A DNA stretch of 64,000 nt from Loripinus fragilis (taxonomy: Eukaryota > Mollusca > Bivalvia > Lucinida > Lucinidae). Location: contig OZ026520.1 in the NCBI GenBank assembly GCA_964019695.1, positions 26,694,120 to 26,758,119 on the forward strand, read 5' to 3'. The notes beneath the pieces were generated by a model. The model searched no databases. It worked only from the letters and a program-made list of their open reading frames with translations, and was not told the origin of the DNA. The position numbers and the translations under genes were made by a program. The stretch's first letter is position 1, and the number at the start of each line of letters is the position of its first letter. This document shows, in pieces, positions 42,901 through 55,867 of the stretch.

Positions 42901-43784
42901 GTTGGAGTATTCCCCGGGGTACATCCTGGCCAATGTTATCGAATGCATCTTATCATAAGAAATATGAATACATAAGGTTTATGGGTGGGGTTCTGAATGC
43001 TGACTTTACGAACTGGTTTGACCTGGGTATGCTTGCAGGCCACATTTCAAAATTCAAACTTTCTTGCAAAACTGTAATCAATATTTATCTGTAGTGGTGT
43101 AACTATAGATTTACAACTAGATTTTGACGAACAAATTTCAAACGTATTTAAATAAACAACTTAGCGCCTATTAAATATGTAGACCCGTCTGTTTAGGAAA
43201 ACAAAATGCATAGTAATATTCTTCTATAATGTCAAATTTCATCAATCTCTTGAGTGGTTAATGAGAAATATTTCGAACAAAATGTGGGCAATTTTGGGCA
43301 CGCCTGCGACCAGCCTCAGCGTCCGCAATTTCGAATTTTGAAACTCTCTTGAACAACTTCACATGCATATCTACCATATTCCCAAGTTTCAGAACAATAC
43401 GTGGTTACGGAGATGGGAGAACTCGCCATTCATTACAAAATTAATAAGAAGTGGATTAAGAAGAATAAGAATAACGCAAAACAAAAGTCTCTCCCCACTT
43501 CAATTTGGAGCATAGAATTACTCTAAAATCACTTTTTTGGCGTATAAACGTCCAGTGTATGTCATTCGTAAATGCAAAATCATTGACAGAACTAAAAACA
43601 ACTTTTAGCATCGAGCTACCAAGGGACAGGACTGTTCTTATTTAAAATCGATGATTGTAAGACAATGAAATGCCATTGTAGTTGCCTTGATCAAACGTTC
43701 GCATTCAGTGAACAATCACGTGGTCTGGCACGCGCCTTGGGCAGACAAACGTTAACGTTACCTAAAAGGTAAAAAAAATCTATA
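42901..43784. other. No gene seen
   Basis: AT-rich sequence; part near 43200-43480 may be an old repeat, but I cannot assign it. Confidence 0.3.
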
Positions 43785-46650
43785 CTTGTTGACTTATGAT
43801 TTATTTATGAACTTGCATTTATTTTATTTGTGATGACACCTGGCGCACAGACCACCGGTAACATTGCAGTTTATGGCTCTGCCAAGCAATTGGTGATTTA
43901 ATTCATGGTTTGGACTGCAAATCCAACAAAGTTCTGGAGTTTTGCCGTGAGAGGAGCTTTTTTTCTAGTGTAACTGCCTAAATTGAGGGAAATCTACATG
44001 TCTAAGCGCAGCTGTTGTCATATTCCGATGAAATAACATCCAAAAACGATTACTACTTTGTATTTTTTTTTATTGGTAAACTAGCAAATGTTTTATTGAA
44101 GAATATTATTACAACGCACTGGGAGCATTTTTAAAGCATTGATACAACGCACTGATAGTTGCACAGAAGTCCTGTGGTTGTGTTGCAGACTCACGACATC
44201 ATTCGCTGTTCACATAAACGCTACAAAAATCACCATTTCAACCAGCACATGATATTTCGATACTGTGAAGAAGGCTCAGGCGAGCCTGTGCAAACGTGCA
44301 GACTCCCAAGAGCCTTTGCTGCCAAGAGATCTTGATATTTATTACAGTGTCCAGTGACTTTGCCTGCGTAAATGTGCTGACTCTCCAGAGAATTGGCTGC
44401 TGGCGTAAATAGAACACAGATCGCCATTTAAGGCAGCACAAGAGATTTTGTACAGTGACGAAGGCTAAGGTAAGCCTGTGCAAATGTACAGACTCGCCAA
44501 ATCATTCGCTGCTCGCACAAAATGGCATTCAATCGCCATTTGAGTCACCACATGAGAATTTTTAACTGTGACGAAGGCTCAGACTAGACCAAGCAAATCT
44601 GCAGACTCGCCAAAGCCATCGCTGTTCGCTAGAATGGCACCCAAAAATAGTGAGTATCACAATTACAAACTGCAGACAAACCCATGGCACTGAGAGGAAT
44701 AGCCACACAACAATCACGAGACACCAGGAAGACATAATAAGCAAAGCAGCCAGCTCTCTCTCTTCCCCATCAAGATGATCGCAAAACAAGAATGGACATA
44801 AAGTAACAAAATATAGAACAATTACAGAATCCTGTAATGGGAATAACAATCAACAACGAATCAACAACAACAGAATCACCGCCTTAGAACAGACATTAGC
44901 CTATATCTCTGGGGTGCTAAAATTGCATTTTACTGGTACCAAATCTTCGCCCTAGATTCTGCTGTTGTTGGAGCACAAACATAACTCCCATGGGGGCTTC
45001 TTAACTATTGTAATGTATCATAACGGACAAACAATCTCATTAAATTTAAAGTTTTGTCGCTAATCTGAAAAATAGGTGGAAACACTCTCAAAGGGCGAAC
45101 AGGGCTAGCTCTGGAGCATCTCTGGTGAGGCTACACATTTGCAGAGTCACGCTTGAGCCTTCATCAGTGTACAAAAAACCACAAAATCTATGCCTATTGG
45201 CTGTATGATTTCTTTATAAGCTTGCATTTATTTTACTTTTGATGACCCTATGCGCACAAACCGTCAGTAACATTGCATTTTATGGCTCTGCCATGCAATT
45301 GGCGTTTTAATTCATGGTTTGACCGACAAATCCGACACAGTTGTGGAGTTTGACAGTGACAGGTGCTTTTTTTCTATTGTGACTGCCTAACTTCAGCAAA
45401 TTCTACATGTCTAAGCACAGCTGCAGCTATGTTATTATAGTCCAATGAAATAACATCCAAAAACAATCACTACACTCTATTTTTTTCTATGCAGAGAAGG
45501 CTCTGGCGAGTCTCTACATTTGCACAGGCTCACCTGAGTCTTTGTCCTGGTACTGAAATATCATGTGCTGGCTCAAATAACGATTTATGTACCGTTTATA
45601 AGAACAGTGAATGAGGTGGTGAGGCTGCACCAGCAACCATGGCACATCTAGGCAACCATCAGTACGTTGTATCAATGCGTCAAAAAATGCTCCCAGTGCG
45701 TTGTAATAAAATTCCTCAATAAAATGTTAGCTAGTTTACCAAGAAAAAAGATACAAATTGGTAATCGTTTCTTGGATGTTATTGCATGTAAATATGATAA
45801 CAGCTGTACTTAGATATGCATAATCCCCTCAATCTAGGCAGTTACACTAGAAGGCACCTGTCACGGCAAAACGCCAGAACTGTATTGGATTTGCAGTCCA
45901 AACCATGAATTTAATCACCAATTGCTTGGCAGAGCCATAAACTGCAATGTTACCGGTGGTCTGTGCGCCAGGTGTCATCACAAATAAAATAAATGCAAGT
46001 TTATAAATAAATCATAAAGTCAACAGGTATAGATTTTTCACCTTTTACGCCACCACCTGTGCTGAAAAATGCAACCACCAGCTCGTTGTAGCAACCAACG
46101 GTGCGTTTACATTGACCAGTGTGAACTAGCAAATGTTTTATTGAGGAATTTTTATTACAACGCACTGGGAGCATTTTTTGACGCATTGATACAACGCACT
46201 GATTGTTGCACAGAATTCCTGTGGTTGCTGGTGCAGACTCACTTCAGCATTCACTGTTCTTATAAACGGTACATAAATCGTTATTTGAGCCAGCACATGA
46301 TATTTCAGTACCAGGACGAAGACTCAGGTGAGCCTGTGCAAATGTAGAGACTCGCCAGATCCTTCTCTGCATAGAAAAAATAGAGAGTAGTAATCGTTTT
46401 TGGATGTTATTTCATGGGACTATGATAACATAGCTGCAGCTGTGCTTAGACATGCAGAATTTGCTGAAGTTAGGAAGTCACAATAGAAAAAAGCACCTGT
46501 CACTGTCAAACTCCACAACTGTGTCGGTTTTGTCGGTCAAACCAAGAATAAAAACGCCAATTGCATGGCAGAGCCATAAACTGCAATGTTACTGACGGTC
46601 TCTCGCCAATTGCATGGCAGAGCCATAAACTGCAATGTTACTGACGGTCT
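43785..46650. repeat. Complex palindromic repeat cluster
   Basis: Several blocks recur in both orientations. 45240-45740 is mirrored by 46120-46620 (for example CAACGCACTGGGAGCATTTT against its complement, and TTATGGCTCTGCCATGCAAT against its complement). The spacer 45741-46020 is the inverse of 43785-44110 (GTAACATTGCAGTTTATGGC and its complement). Diverged CGAAGGCTC...GACTCGCCAGAGCC motifs recur near 44270, 44455, 44570, 45490 and 46310. A 49-bp unit is tandemly duplicated at about 46555-46652. No coding sequence is recognised. Confidence 0.75.
44640..44880 (+). repeat. Family A repeat, uninterrupted reference copy
   Basis: Contains CATCAAGATGATCGCAAAAC and ACAGAATCCTGTAATGGGAA. It retains the sequence into which the LTR retroelement inserted in its sister copy. 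Confidence 0.65.
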
Positions 46651-46662
46651 CTCATATTAAAC

Positions 46663-46770
46663 TCAATTAATTCAATAAGGTTTCTTTTGATTAGATTTTG
46701 AAGCAATGTTTTAGAGAATGTATTGAAATCATGTGTTGACAAACTACATGCTAGAAAACAATTAGATGTT
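46663..46770 (-). pseudogene. Reverse transcriptase fragment, Penelope-like or related
   Basis: On the minus strand a short frame reads approximately LSTHDFNTFSKTLLQNLIKR then NLIELIE. It resembles the RT segment DFSTLYTTLP-NLIKEKL seen in molluscan elements. It is only about 35 codons and is surrounded by stops. A sister fragment is at 58812-58915. Confidence 0.5.
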
Positions 46771-47689
46771 AATTTATTAAGAACCTCAAAATAAAATCAA
46801 TCGAGCAATTTGGGTAGATTGCAATATAAGCAACATAAAATATCATAGATATGCTTGATGAGAAACGTTTGTGTGTAATTACTTTGAATCTAGGCCAGTG
46901 TATCAGATGCCATGTAAAGAGTTTTTGAACTACATGGCCTTTTGACTAACATTTACAAATGTGAAATTATTTTGTATTTGAGCCAGTCGTTCCGGCAGAG
47001 ATGTTGTTTGAACATTTTTTCTTCTATTTATAGCTGTGGTGGCCATTTTGCTCAATGTGAAGCAAAGCCTTTGGTCGATGTTTGGTTAAAGGCCTTTTGA
47101 AGTACATTTTTGTGAAATTATTCTGAATTTGGGAGACCTATTCAGGAGGAGATGTCGTTTAAAGATTGTTTCTACTTTTAGCTCTGGTGACCATATATAT
47201 GTAAATACTCTATACATGTAAATGCATATCATCCAAGTATATTGAAATTAAAGGAAAATCGCACAGAGCCATGATATTTCAAATTTCAAAATATTATGGA
47301 AGAGTTTCTGAACAGCAAATCAATTAGTTGAACCTAAAGAAAGCAAATGGAAGTGATCATCGTAGTTCAACCAAAATTCTTAATTTAGCCAAAATTAGAG
47401 TTGTAAGGCCTATCACTGCTATCATAAATTCAACAATTAAATATCTAGATGTTTCCAGGTGATGCTTAAACGGCCATAGTTGCCTTATGACATACGGGAA
47501 CCGCTGCTTAGATAACGAAAATGTTTGTCCAGTGAGTATATTGCCTATTTTACTAAAATTTATCAAAAGTTATTTAATGTCCAAATAATTGAATATATTA
47601 ACCATCAGTTGAACAATTTTCTGTCAGCCTTTTGGGCTTGGTAGGGATTTCAAAGCATACTTATGAGCGTAATTGAAGATTCTAAACAG

Positions 47690-47955
47690 GCTTTAGATGA
47701 AATAAAAACATTAATGGACATTTCAAAATCATTTGACTGTTTACCCCATGGCATGCTACTGCAAAAGCCTACTGTCTTTCATAAAATGCCCTAAATCTAC
47801 TGGCAGGCTATTTAGCCAATAGAAAACAGTGGGTCAAACATGGAAATTTCCAAAGTGATTATCAGTCAATCCTCAAAGATGTGCCTAAGGGATCCATTCA
47901 GGGACCAGTCCTATTCAACATCTCCATCAATGACATTTTCATTTCATCAAAAAGT
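47690..47955 (+). pseudogene. Decayed LINE reverse transcriptase fragment
   Basis: Translation in mixed frames gives DISKSFDCLPHGMLLQK, then a NRKQ-like block, then the remains of the KGVPQGSILGPVLFNI(F/S)IND box, the order found in non-LTR retrotransposon RTs. Stops and frameshifts break it, and the catalytic DD box is missing. Confidence 0.65.
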
Positions 47956-48180
47956 AAATGAGTATGATCAGGAAATATTACAATCACACATGACAGACCA
48001 ACCCATGACACCGCCACAGACACGGACTGTCTCAAGACACCAGGAGAAGTTAAAACAAAGCAACTAGCTCTCTCTTCCCCATCAAGATGATTGCAAAACT
48101 AGACGGACACAAGGTACTGAATAACAAAACAAGGGCCAAACACAGAACCCCTACAAACAACTAGTCGAGGAACCAAGGTA
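47953..48180 (+). repeat. Family A repeat, copy 3
   Basis: GAGTATGATCAGGAAATATT, CATCAAGATGATTGCAAAAC and CACAGAACCCCTACAAAC match the family. It abuts the LINE fragment. Confidence 0.65.
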
Positions 48181-49339
48181 GAAAAAAATGCTAACCCTTC
48201 ACCGAAAGGTATACAGCTGGATTTTGTATGGTTGCAAAGGTAATTTTATGGTGTATCTGAAACCACTGTATAGCAGACTCGATCGACTTGCATACCGTCA
48301 GAGCAGTCAACTTTCTACGGAAGCCCAGCAAGAACATGTCAAAATATTATTTTAAAAATGCTATATATTTTTATCAAAAAAGTTCAGGATTGAAAAATAT
48401 TGGGTTTATATAATAATACAACATCGGCGTAGACCTCAAAAGCAGTTGTGGTCATCTAAGAATAATGTTATTGGTTTTTAAAGCATGTTGATTATGAGAC
48501 TCCCATTTTGAAATTAAATTTATAGATTTCTTTGCTTCAAATCTCATTAAAACTGCATTTATTGCCAAAAAATGTATTTGATAATTATTTATATATCGCT
48601 TGGAAGCATATCTCGTAAAAAATTGTGTGCTTACTTATTCGCTTTTGTCCTCCCACTGAAGTGGTTTAAATTGCATATTTTTTTTACATAAATAAATAAA
48701 TTTTAAATTGAATGTATTTAAACACTGCATAGAGTTAGACAGGCGTTTGGGACATAATTTAAGACAATTTATTTTATTTTCTATGGCAAACTAGAAAAGG
48801 TAGCTGAAAAGTAAAAATATGAAACAACGATAATTTGATACTTAAAAATTTAGTCCATGCCAGCTAGTGCGTAGTTAAACACTATGGTCAACTTAAGAGC
48901 AGTTTAACACATAAATGAAATTTATCAAGCTTTAAAGGATGTTTATCTTCCATATTTACAACAGCTTTGAAACAGAGGGTCATTGGGACCAAGGGTTTTT
49001 TTATCTACTGAAAACAATAACTTCATTAAACAGTGGTAAAATAAATATGAAATATATAACTACTGATTTTCCTTCAGCCTTGCGGTTAATTGTTAAATGT
49101 GAAGTCAGTGCAAAACATATTGGTGTAATGATAGATATTTTTTGACTCGATTTTAACGAACATGCAAAAAAAAGCTACGCGTCCATTAAATGGTCACTTT
49201 ATTTGGTTGTAATAAGAAACGGCGCCCTTCTTCACTTCTTAACAACTTTAATTATATAACTTGTGGTCGCGATGCTCCTAATTATCGTTTTGACACTATA
49301 TTTATAAGATTTGGCTTGAAATTGTAAAATCAATTTGTA
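48181..49339. other. No gene seen
   Basis: Very AT-rich with only short open frames. No motif is recognised. Confidence 0.35.
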
Positions 49340-49650
49340 GCTATTTCAGTTGGTACTAATTGTTCTTATCTTGTTGCAGATTTGTTTTTGCTTTGTTATG
49401 AGATAGACCCTTTGTTGTCTCTTTCTTACATAATCAAGTTGATGTTATTGAAGTATTTAATTCTACCTCAATATATCTAGATATCGATACTCCTCATTTC
49501 GAACAAGTGGTAAGTCAGATATATCCCACTGAACTTCAGTTAAATAAGGCACATGCATATGGCACTGAAGCTCCCTTTTTGAGCGCAGACTTGTCCAAAA
49601 CAAATGGCATAATTTCATCTAAAATTCATGATAACCGGCACAGGGCCGTT
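49340..49650 (+). pseudogene. Reverse transcriptase fragment with GTNC and LFLLCYE motifs
   Basis: A broken plus-strand frame reads AISVGTNCSYLVADLFLLCYE, later NSTSIYLDIDTPHFEQVVSQ, then YPTELQLNKAHAYGTEAPFL and SSKIHDNR. This order matches RTs of molluscan Penelope-like or related elements. At the expected catalytic position it reads IYLDI rather than YLDD, consistent with decay. It may come from the same family as the fragments at 46663-46770 and 58812-58915. Confidence 0.65.
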
Positions 49651-51587
49651 CTGTTTCAATGTGTGTTTCTTGCAGTTTGGGTGAAAAATGTAGCTACCAT
49701 TTGACACATTTTATAAAGCCATAATAAAATATGTGCATTTGGCACAGTGCAGATCAAACTTAAGAGGGTCACTGATGACGCCTAAATGGCAGAAACTAGC
49801 TAGTGTGACCCAGGAAATATGCACACTCTGGTTTCAGTTCTTTGGTGCAGTCTTTGCTTCCAAAGGATACCCTTTTAAGAACATATTATTTTCAAAAAGG
49901 TTTATTAATAAGTTTTCGATGAGGATATTGTTAAAATTTCCCAATATATACAGACCAAATACTCTGGCGGCAAAGTTTTCAATGGACCTATATGATTTGA
50001 AGAATCTTGGCCAAAGATCATCAAATGAAATATAGTATACTATATAATGCCAAATTATTTTTAAATCAGCCCAGTATAGCTTACTTCTATGTTCAGTTTT
50101 GATGAGGGCACAGTATGGCCCATCGCCATGAGGTATATGCAGGACACGTACTGAGGCCAGTTTCGTGAAATAAGCCAATTATTGATATGCTTTGTCAAAG
50201 AGATATCAAAGGTTTTTTTTTCTTTTTTAATCTCATGGCAACCAGCATCATGGTGGGAATAGAAATTATTGAAGACCTTAAAAGACCACACTAGGATCTT
50301 CATTGTAAGGTATGGTGAAATTTAGAGGCTATGTAAATTGACTGACAAAAGAAACGCTTCCTAATTCTGATTTTGAAGCACTAATGAAAAGCCAGAATCA
50401 TGCTATATTAATAAGTGAAGTTTGAAGTCTAGAGTTCAGATATCGTTTAGCATTGTTATTACAGTTTATGCCTGACGTTTGACATTATGATGTCATAAGC
50501 TATAAAGAGGCTTTACAGTCACACTACATACATGTAACAGGTTACCAAACAGGTGCTTAAATTATTTACAAATATTTGCTATATTTGAATCAAAATGAAG
50601 GCAATGCAAAATTATTATTGTTCTATTCAGGAATATCATACCACATATTTCTTAAAAAAACTAAGAAAAAAAGACATCAATGTTCCATGTTTTGATTTTA
50701 CCCATTGAATTTTTTCGGACGGTTCATTTTGAGGTACATCATTAACATGCCTTTTTAAGTAAAAATAATCCAAATCTACATTTATTACCTAATGTATAAA
50801 CATTGATGTGACATGGCTTTGAATTTTAATGTAGCGTTTTTTTTGTCAGTCAGCATATTTTGATGACATTGATGATAAACAGACGCATAACAGAAGTCCT
50901 AACCTAGAGCATATGGCTAGGGTCAGCTAAAAGAGGATTATCTTTAGTTTTAAAATGAGTTCACAAAAATATATTATGATCCTCAAAATGCTGGTTGCCA
51001 TAATTATACCAAATGTTCCATTCCACTGAACAAATTAGTCATTATAGTTGTATCTGTTAGCACACTCAAAAGTTTGCAGTCATATAGTAAGAGTGCTTGA
51101 ATGGCAAATTGGGATTTTTCTGTCTTGACTGGGGTCAGTCTAATACCTCCAACTGAAAATAAAAGATACTCTTATTTTTTCTGGAGTATCATTTTTTCAG
51201 GACTGAGGCCAGTCCAGACTTGAAAGTACCATCCAATACCATCAGTATGTCGAACAGTTTGGATTTGGATGACAACCAACATTTTGCTAGTCTGATTAGG
51301 GTCTGAAATGTTATTAGTAAGACTAGCATGCAAAGGGTTTATACTTTTCATCTGGTACATGACCTTAGTAAATGGACCTTTTCTCTAAATCAAAGGAGAT
51401 GTCAGAATTTATGCATTTATGCATTCGCAAATCATCTCTGGGTAAAGCACCACATAAAGAATTTACTCGACTATTTGCCTCTTCAAAATCCTTGCATCAT
51501 GTAACTTGTATAATTACATGTTATCTGTGTTTAAATAAGCTCCCTTTTTACTTTGGATTTCTGACTGACCAACTGAGAGACTAAATC
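49651..51587. other. No gene seen
   Basis: Open frames of about 100 codons overlap on both strands near 49733-50303 but have no domain, start context or splice signals that I can support. Confidence 0.3.
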
Positions 51588-51720
51588 TGTTTATTCCTCC
51601 TTTTGTGAGACGATATAGGCAAACAGTGCAGACCCAGATGAGATGCCGCACAATGCTGCATCTGATCAGGGTCTCCACTGTTTGCCGGACATAATGGTCT
51701 ATTAACAAAAAATACCACCA
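51588..51720. repeat. GCGGCGTCTGATC hairpin repeat, copy 4
   Basis: GGCAAACAGTGCAGACCCAG and the inverse GGGTCTCCACTGTTTGCC flank ATGAGATGCCGCACAATGCTGCATCTGATC. Confidence 0.7.
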
Positions 51721-52213
51721 CCCCTGAAATTAGAAATATGTTAATCTGCTTAAATGGATTTATAAATGTATATTGGGTCCATTTATATGACATGAAGTGC
51801 GCGTGTAGTAGTGACAATACTTAAGTATTAAAATTATGTTAGTGTGAATATCACTTTACAATCAATAGCATACCACTGAAAAAGTCATTGTTTTTAGGGG
51901 AGATGGCACTTGGAAAAGTCATCATTATTGCTAATTAATTTGCTCTGAATATTATTCTCTTCAGCAGAATAGTGGCTAAATGTCACACCAAACCATGATG
52001 CAATCAGAATTTCACCTATAGACTGGGAAACCAGAAATCTATATTTACAAATGACATCGGTTAAATTTTAGACAGAGGTCCCATGATTGGCTACATTTGG
52101 TCACATGCTCCACCATGTACAGTTCTAATTTTCACCTTATATATTGTGGTCATGCATCTAACCAATAATTAGTCACATGTCAAGGATATTGGTTGAAGTA
52201 CCGTAAAAATAAA

Positions 52214-52500
52214 TAAGTGTGCAAAGATCAAGAATCGATACAATCAAGTACCACACCTGACCCAGGATAGCAATGGGAAAGTGAAAAACTCACAGTTAGA
52301 CACCACAAACGAGAGCCAAGAGGTCAGCCCTTTCCCAGCAGGTGACCACAAATCACAAATAAACAGACGCACACAAAGGCATAAAGCAGAAGACAGAAAA
52401 AAAACAGAAAAAGATCCACAAAAGAAGTACTGCCTTGGAACGGTCAGTAAATTATTTTACTGGAGGGCTTAAACCGGTTTCACGGCGCCAACCTCATCCT
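52214..52500 (-). repeat. Interspersed repeat family F, copy 2
   Basis: AATCGATACAATCAAGTACC, GAGAGCCAAGAGGTCAGCCC and TTGGAACGGTCAGTAAA are complementary to copies at 22328-22665 and 55868-56200. Its edge lies about 10 bp from the stop of the zinc-finger gene. Confidence 0.65.
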
Positions 52501-52510
52501 TAATTCAGCT

Positions 52511-53083
52511 TCACTTGTAACACCTGCCGTCATCTTTATCAGTAATGACACTGTACATAAGCACAGCAGGTTCACTATCATCATGAAGAGTAACCTGAGA
52601 GGTATCAGAGTGAACACTAACATCGTTGTAAGAATGGTCATCAAATGAGTCGCCATCTTGAAAAGGAGAATCACGCATCACAGAAGTGCTATCATCCTGG
52701 TAAGCAATCGTTTCTGTCTCACTTGTATCGCCATCGTTTGCATCTTCATTAACTGAAGGGTGTTGTTCTGCTGTCATTTGTTCCTCCTCAGCTAATAGTT
52801 TAGGTATGGCCTCGTCTTTGCTGACATCTTCATAATACGAATCCTGAGTCTCACAATCAGCTCTCGTAGCACCCAGAGCTGCTCGCCTAGATTCCACTTT
52901 AGAAAAACCATGAACTTTCTGCAGCTGAATCTGCAAGTATTTGCATCTTATTAATTTACACTTGCAACCGTCGACATTACAGTCCAAGAACTCATGTTGT
53001 AGGTGCTTCTCTTCCATATGTTGCTTTAGATTTATTATATATTTGTAGCATTTATTACATGTGTCACATACAAAGTTTCCCAT
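52511..53083 (-). CDS. C2H2 zinc-finger protein with acidic C-terminus
   Basis: 190 residues from ATG 53083, which has a good start context (GAAATGG). Residues 4-27 form a classical C2H2 finger (FVCDTCNKCYKYIINLKQHM, then EEKH; C-X2-C-X12-H-X4-H). A second cysteine-rich segment, LDCNVDGCKCKLIRCKYLQI ending in QKVH, looks like a degenerate finger. From about residue 75 the protein is acidic and Ser/Asp/Glu-rich (DGDTSETETIAYQDDS), like a transcriptional activation or interaction region. It is likely a nuclear DNA- or RNA-binding protein; the target is unknown. The frame is intact in a single exon and could be a retrocopy or a member of an expanded family. A family F repeat begins just past the stop. 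Confidence 0.65.
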   Translation of the reverse strand: MGNFVCDTCNKCYKYIINLKQHMEEKHLQHEFLDCNVDGCKCKLIRCKYLQIQLQKVHGFSKVESRRAALGATRADCETQDSYYEDVSKDEAIPKLLAEEEQMTAEQHPSVNEDANDGDTSETETIAYQDDSTSVMRDSPFQDGDSFDDHSYNDVSVHSDTSQVTLHDDSEPAVLMYSVITDKDDGRCYK

Positions 53084-54154
53084 TTCCAAACGCAAATTCT
53101 TTCGCCTATGATGTCAACTTTTAACTACAAAAGAATGTTTGAGGTACAAACGCGTACACCACGAGGAAATCGCCAACCGCCCCAACCATGTGCACTGTGG
53201 TCATACTACTACCTGTACGGCAATTTGAGGTTCGCCACCCACTTCGGTGTTATAGTAAAATTATGTTCAAATAAAGGCTGACAAAAATGAGAACTTTCGA
53301 ATATGTTTGTTTCGAGATTGCATCCTCTAGTTAACAACCTCTGTGTTGTTTTGCGAAAACAGAGATAAAATCAGATTTAAAATGTGTTTTTTACAGTTAT
53401 ATTAAAAATGTAAATTACTGCTTAGTCATAATTATACGGTTTTGTCATTGATTAATTATCCACGATGACAAAACCGTAATTAGTTATTTCATGCCTAAAC
53501 ATCAAACGTTAAAGTTTTCAAATAATTTTAAAGCTAAAAGATACAATGTAAATTTGATGACCTAAAATCAATCTGACCCAAGCATTTTGGGACGTTTATC
53601 TGTGATTAAATGAAGTAAATGAACATGATGAGAAAGTTACCTTAACACCGGAATAAGTGACGAAACCCAAATTGCCGTAGTGGAATGATCACAGTGATGT
53701 GGTATATACAAGGATTTTATCCACTGTTAAGTAAAGGAGTTCTAGCGATAAGGCGTATATTTTCCCTAGTTGACATGATTACAAAACCTAAATTTTCAAA
53801 TTGCCCTAATATTTTTAAAATTGGACTGTTTCGGTAGTAAAATATGCATAGAAAGCATCAAAATAGGTTTCAAAGCGATCCATCATTTACAAAGCCGCGA
53901 AAACTTGCGCCTCTACTCCCACCCCTCATTTTACGTCTTTAGACTGGGTGTCGTTTAGACGATAGTTTACGTAAATCCTTTGCAGGTTTTCAAAAAGTAA
54001 AAGTGCTAAAATAGTAGGGATATAAGTGCCCTTCATTTCCAAAATATTGCGGTATTCCTTCTGCGCATGCGTACGAAATATACTTAAAATTGTGACGTTT
54101 GTCATTGAAAAGATGAAACTGGCGTCTTTCAGTTTGTTTTTAGATGCTTTCCCC
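53084..54154. other. No gene seen; 5' flank of the zinc-finger gene
   Basis: A small hairpin lies at 53426-53485 (ACGGTTTTGTCAT against ATGACAAAACCGT). Near 54065, CTGCGCATGCGTA resembles an NRF-1 site. No coding sequence is recognised. Confidence 0.35.
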
Positions 54155-54245
54155 CCCCTAGACCCAAGATGCCCTTTGGACAATTAAATGTCGCTATACA
54201 AATATATAACATATGTAAATGGCGTCTTGGGTCTAGGGGAAGAAA
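54155..54245. repeat. Short foldback
   Basis: CCCCCTAGACCCAAGATGCC pairs with GGCGTCTTGGGTCTAGGGG, leaving a loop of about 50 bp. Confidence 0.65.
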
Positions 54246-55074
54246 GGGGTTGTATAAGCGAAAGAAGACATTAAATATCTGACAAAAATAGACCACTTTG
54301 CAAGATGATCGTTTTTATCGTACATCAACTGTAGAAATAGTTTTACTGTACATAGCGTGGTTCCCTGTTTAACGGTCTAGTTCCCATATATGTTACTGAA
54401 TAACAAGCAAAGTTGATGATCGAAATAAATTCTCATTCAATAAGAAGTAGAGTTATTACATGCATGAAGGAAACCCCGTTTTAAATATACAAATTGAGAC
54501 AATGGTGCATCGACGGCTCGTCTATATATATTTGTTGAATGTGCCTAGTTTCTACAGTCGTTATTTCAACAAAATAAAACGAACGTCTCGTTTAGGGAGA
54601 TTGCTCGCCTTATCGCTAGAAATTCTTTGCTCCGCTTGACAGAATACACATACGCAAACACAATGTACTTAATATCCTGCACATACAGATACACTAAATT
54701 CACATGTAATACACACTGTTATAACGTTGCTCCGTGTAATCTTGAACAAAACTTGTGTGCGCTTTAAATTGTAACTTGATTAATGTTATTTTAATCGTTT
54801 GTTTAGAAAATAACCCAAGGTCCACAGTCAACAATCATCAGTCATGTCGAGACAGTACTAAGAACACAGCTGCACATTCCTAGGCTGACCGGAAGGTGAA
54901 TAATATTATAAAACATACAAAATAAATGTGTTGTTGTTGTTTGTTTCACTTTGAAACAGATTTATACACAAAATAAAAGCCATACTGAGAGTTTGTATGT
55001 ATAAAGCGTTTAGAATTTCCTTTATATTCCTTTAAGCAACTTCTCGAGACTCTATGTATGGTATGTTTGCTCTG
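54246..55074. other. No gene seen
   Basis: Unassigned AT-rich sequence to the left of the BEL/Pao relic. Confidence 0.3.
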
Positions 55075-55745
55075 TTGGGAACTGGTGGCTGTCAATTGCT
55101 GCTGTGTATCTCCAAATCACCGCTGCTGCACTCGAGTGCAAGTAAAAAAACTTAGAGGTCCGCTTAGCATTATCTTTTATGGTAGCACTTTCTTTGATTG
55201 TAGCATTTTGTTTGATGGTATTGGGAACCTGGCTGATAGAATAACCTTGTCCTTACTTTCATTTAGTTCGATCTCTTTGGCTGTTTTCCAACTGTCTCTG
55301 GGAACGTTGCCCTTGAAAAGGACAATTTCTCCGCAATTTGATACTGCAGGTGACAAAACCATTCAGGCTTTCAGTGAAGTTAGAGTTCTTTCACGTAGGC
55401 TAGTCAAGTACTGCTTACTCCAAATTCCCCATAACTCATTAAACAGCTTCTGTCCAGTTTTCTAAGATCACCAATAATCGATCACACGAACTATCAGCAG
55501 GTAAATAATCTGTTTCAGAAGAGTCTTTGCCTGCTTCTCGAATACCTAGTTTAGCTTTGATGTCAGAAAATGACTGTGGGCATGAGTAATTGTTAAACTG
55601 ATATCACCACTCACATACACCAATAGTTTGGTATTGACTACTGCTTCAACTCTTTTATCAGGGTTTGCAGCTGAATCAGTGTAAGAAGATTTTCTCAGAG
55701 AGCGTTTTACAATCCATACCTTCCCTTCACAATCCCCCCTTACCT
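55075..55745 (-). pseudogene. BEL/Pao retrotransposon relic, integrase C-terminal region
   Basis: On the minus strand, broken frames read in order RVEAVVNTKLLVYVSGD, LTITHAHSHFLTSKLN, ELWGIWSKQYLTSLRERT and GEIVLFKGNVPRDSWKTAKE, ending RRPLSLFYLLE. This is the C-terminal integrase and following module (DUF5641-like) of BEL/Pao polyproteins. Stops and a frameshift interrupt it. With the protease piece at 57160-57570 it forms the two ends of one old pol gene. Confidence 0.75.
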
Positions 55746-55867
55746 AGAGAGCTAACTCAACTATAAAATAAATGCCAGTTTATGCCAGAAGATGACGCAT
55801 TAGGATAAAATTTCGTCTCATCTAAAATTTTGTTTGCTGGCTTGAAGTAAGCAGCGTTGTTACATAG

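Noticed and set aside
49733..50303. Three overlapping frames of 80-114 codons on both strands
   Set aside because: No domain, mutual overlap on opposite strands and AT-biased composition.
55058..55465. 135-codon plus-strand frame
   Set aside because: It is antisense to the BEL/Pao integrase relic, which has recognisable motifs.
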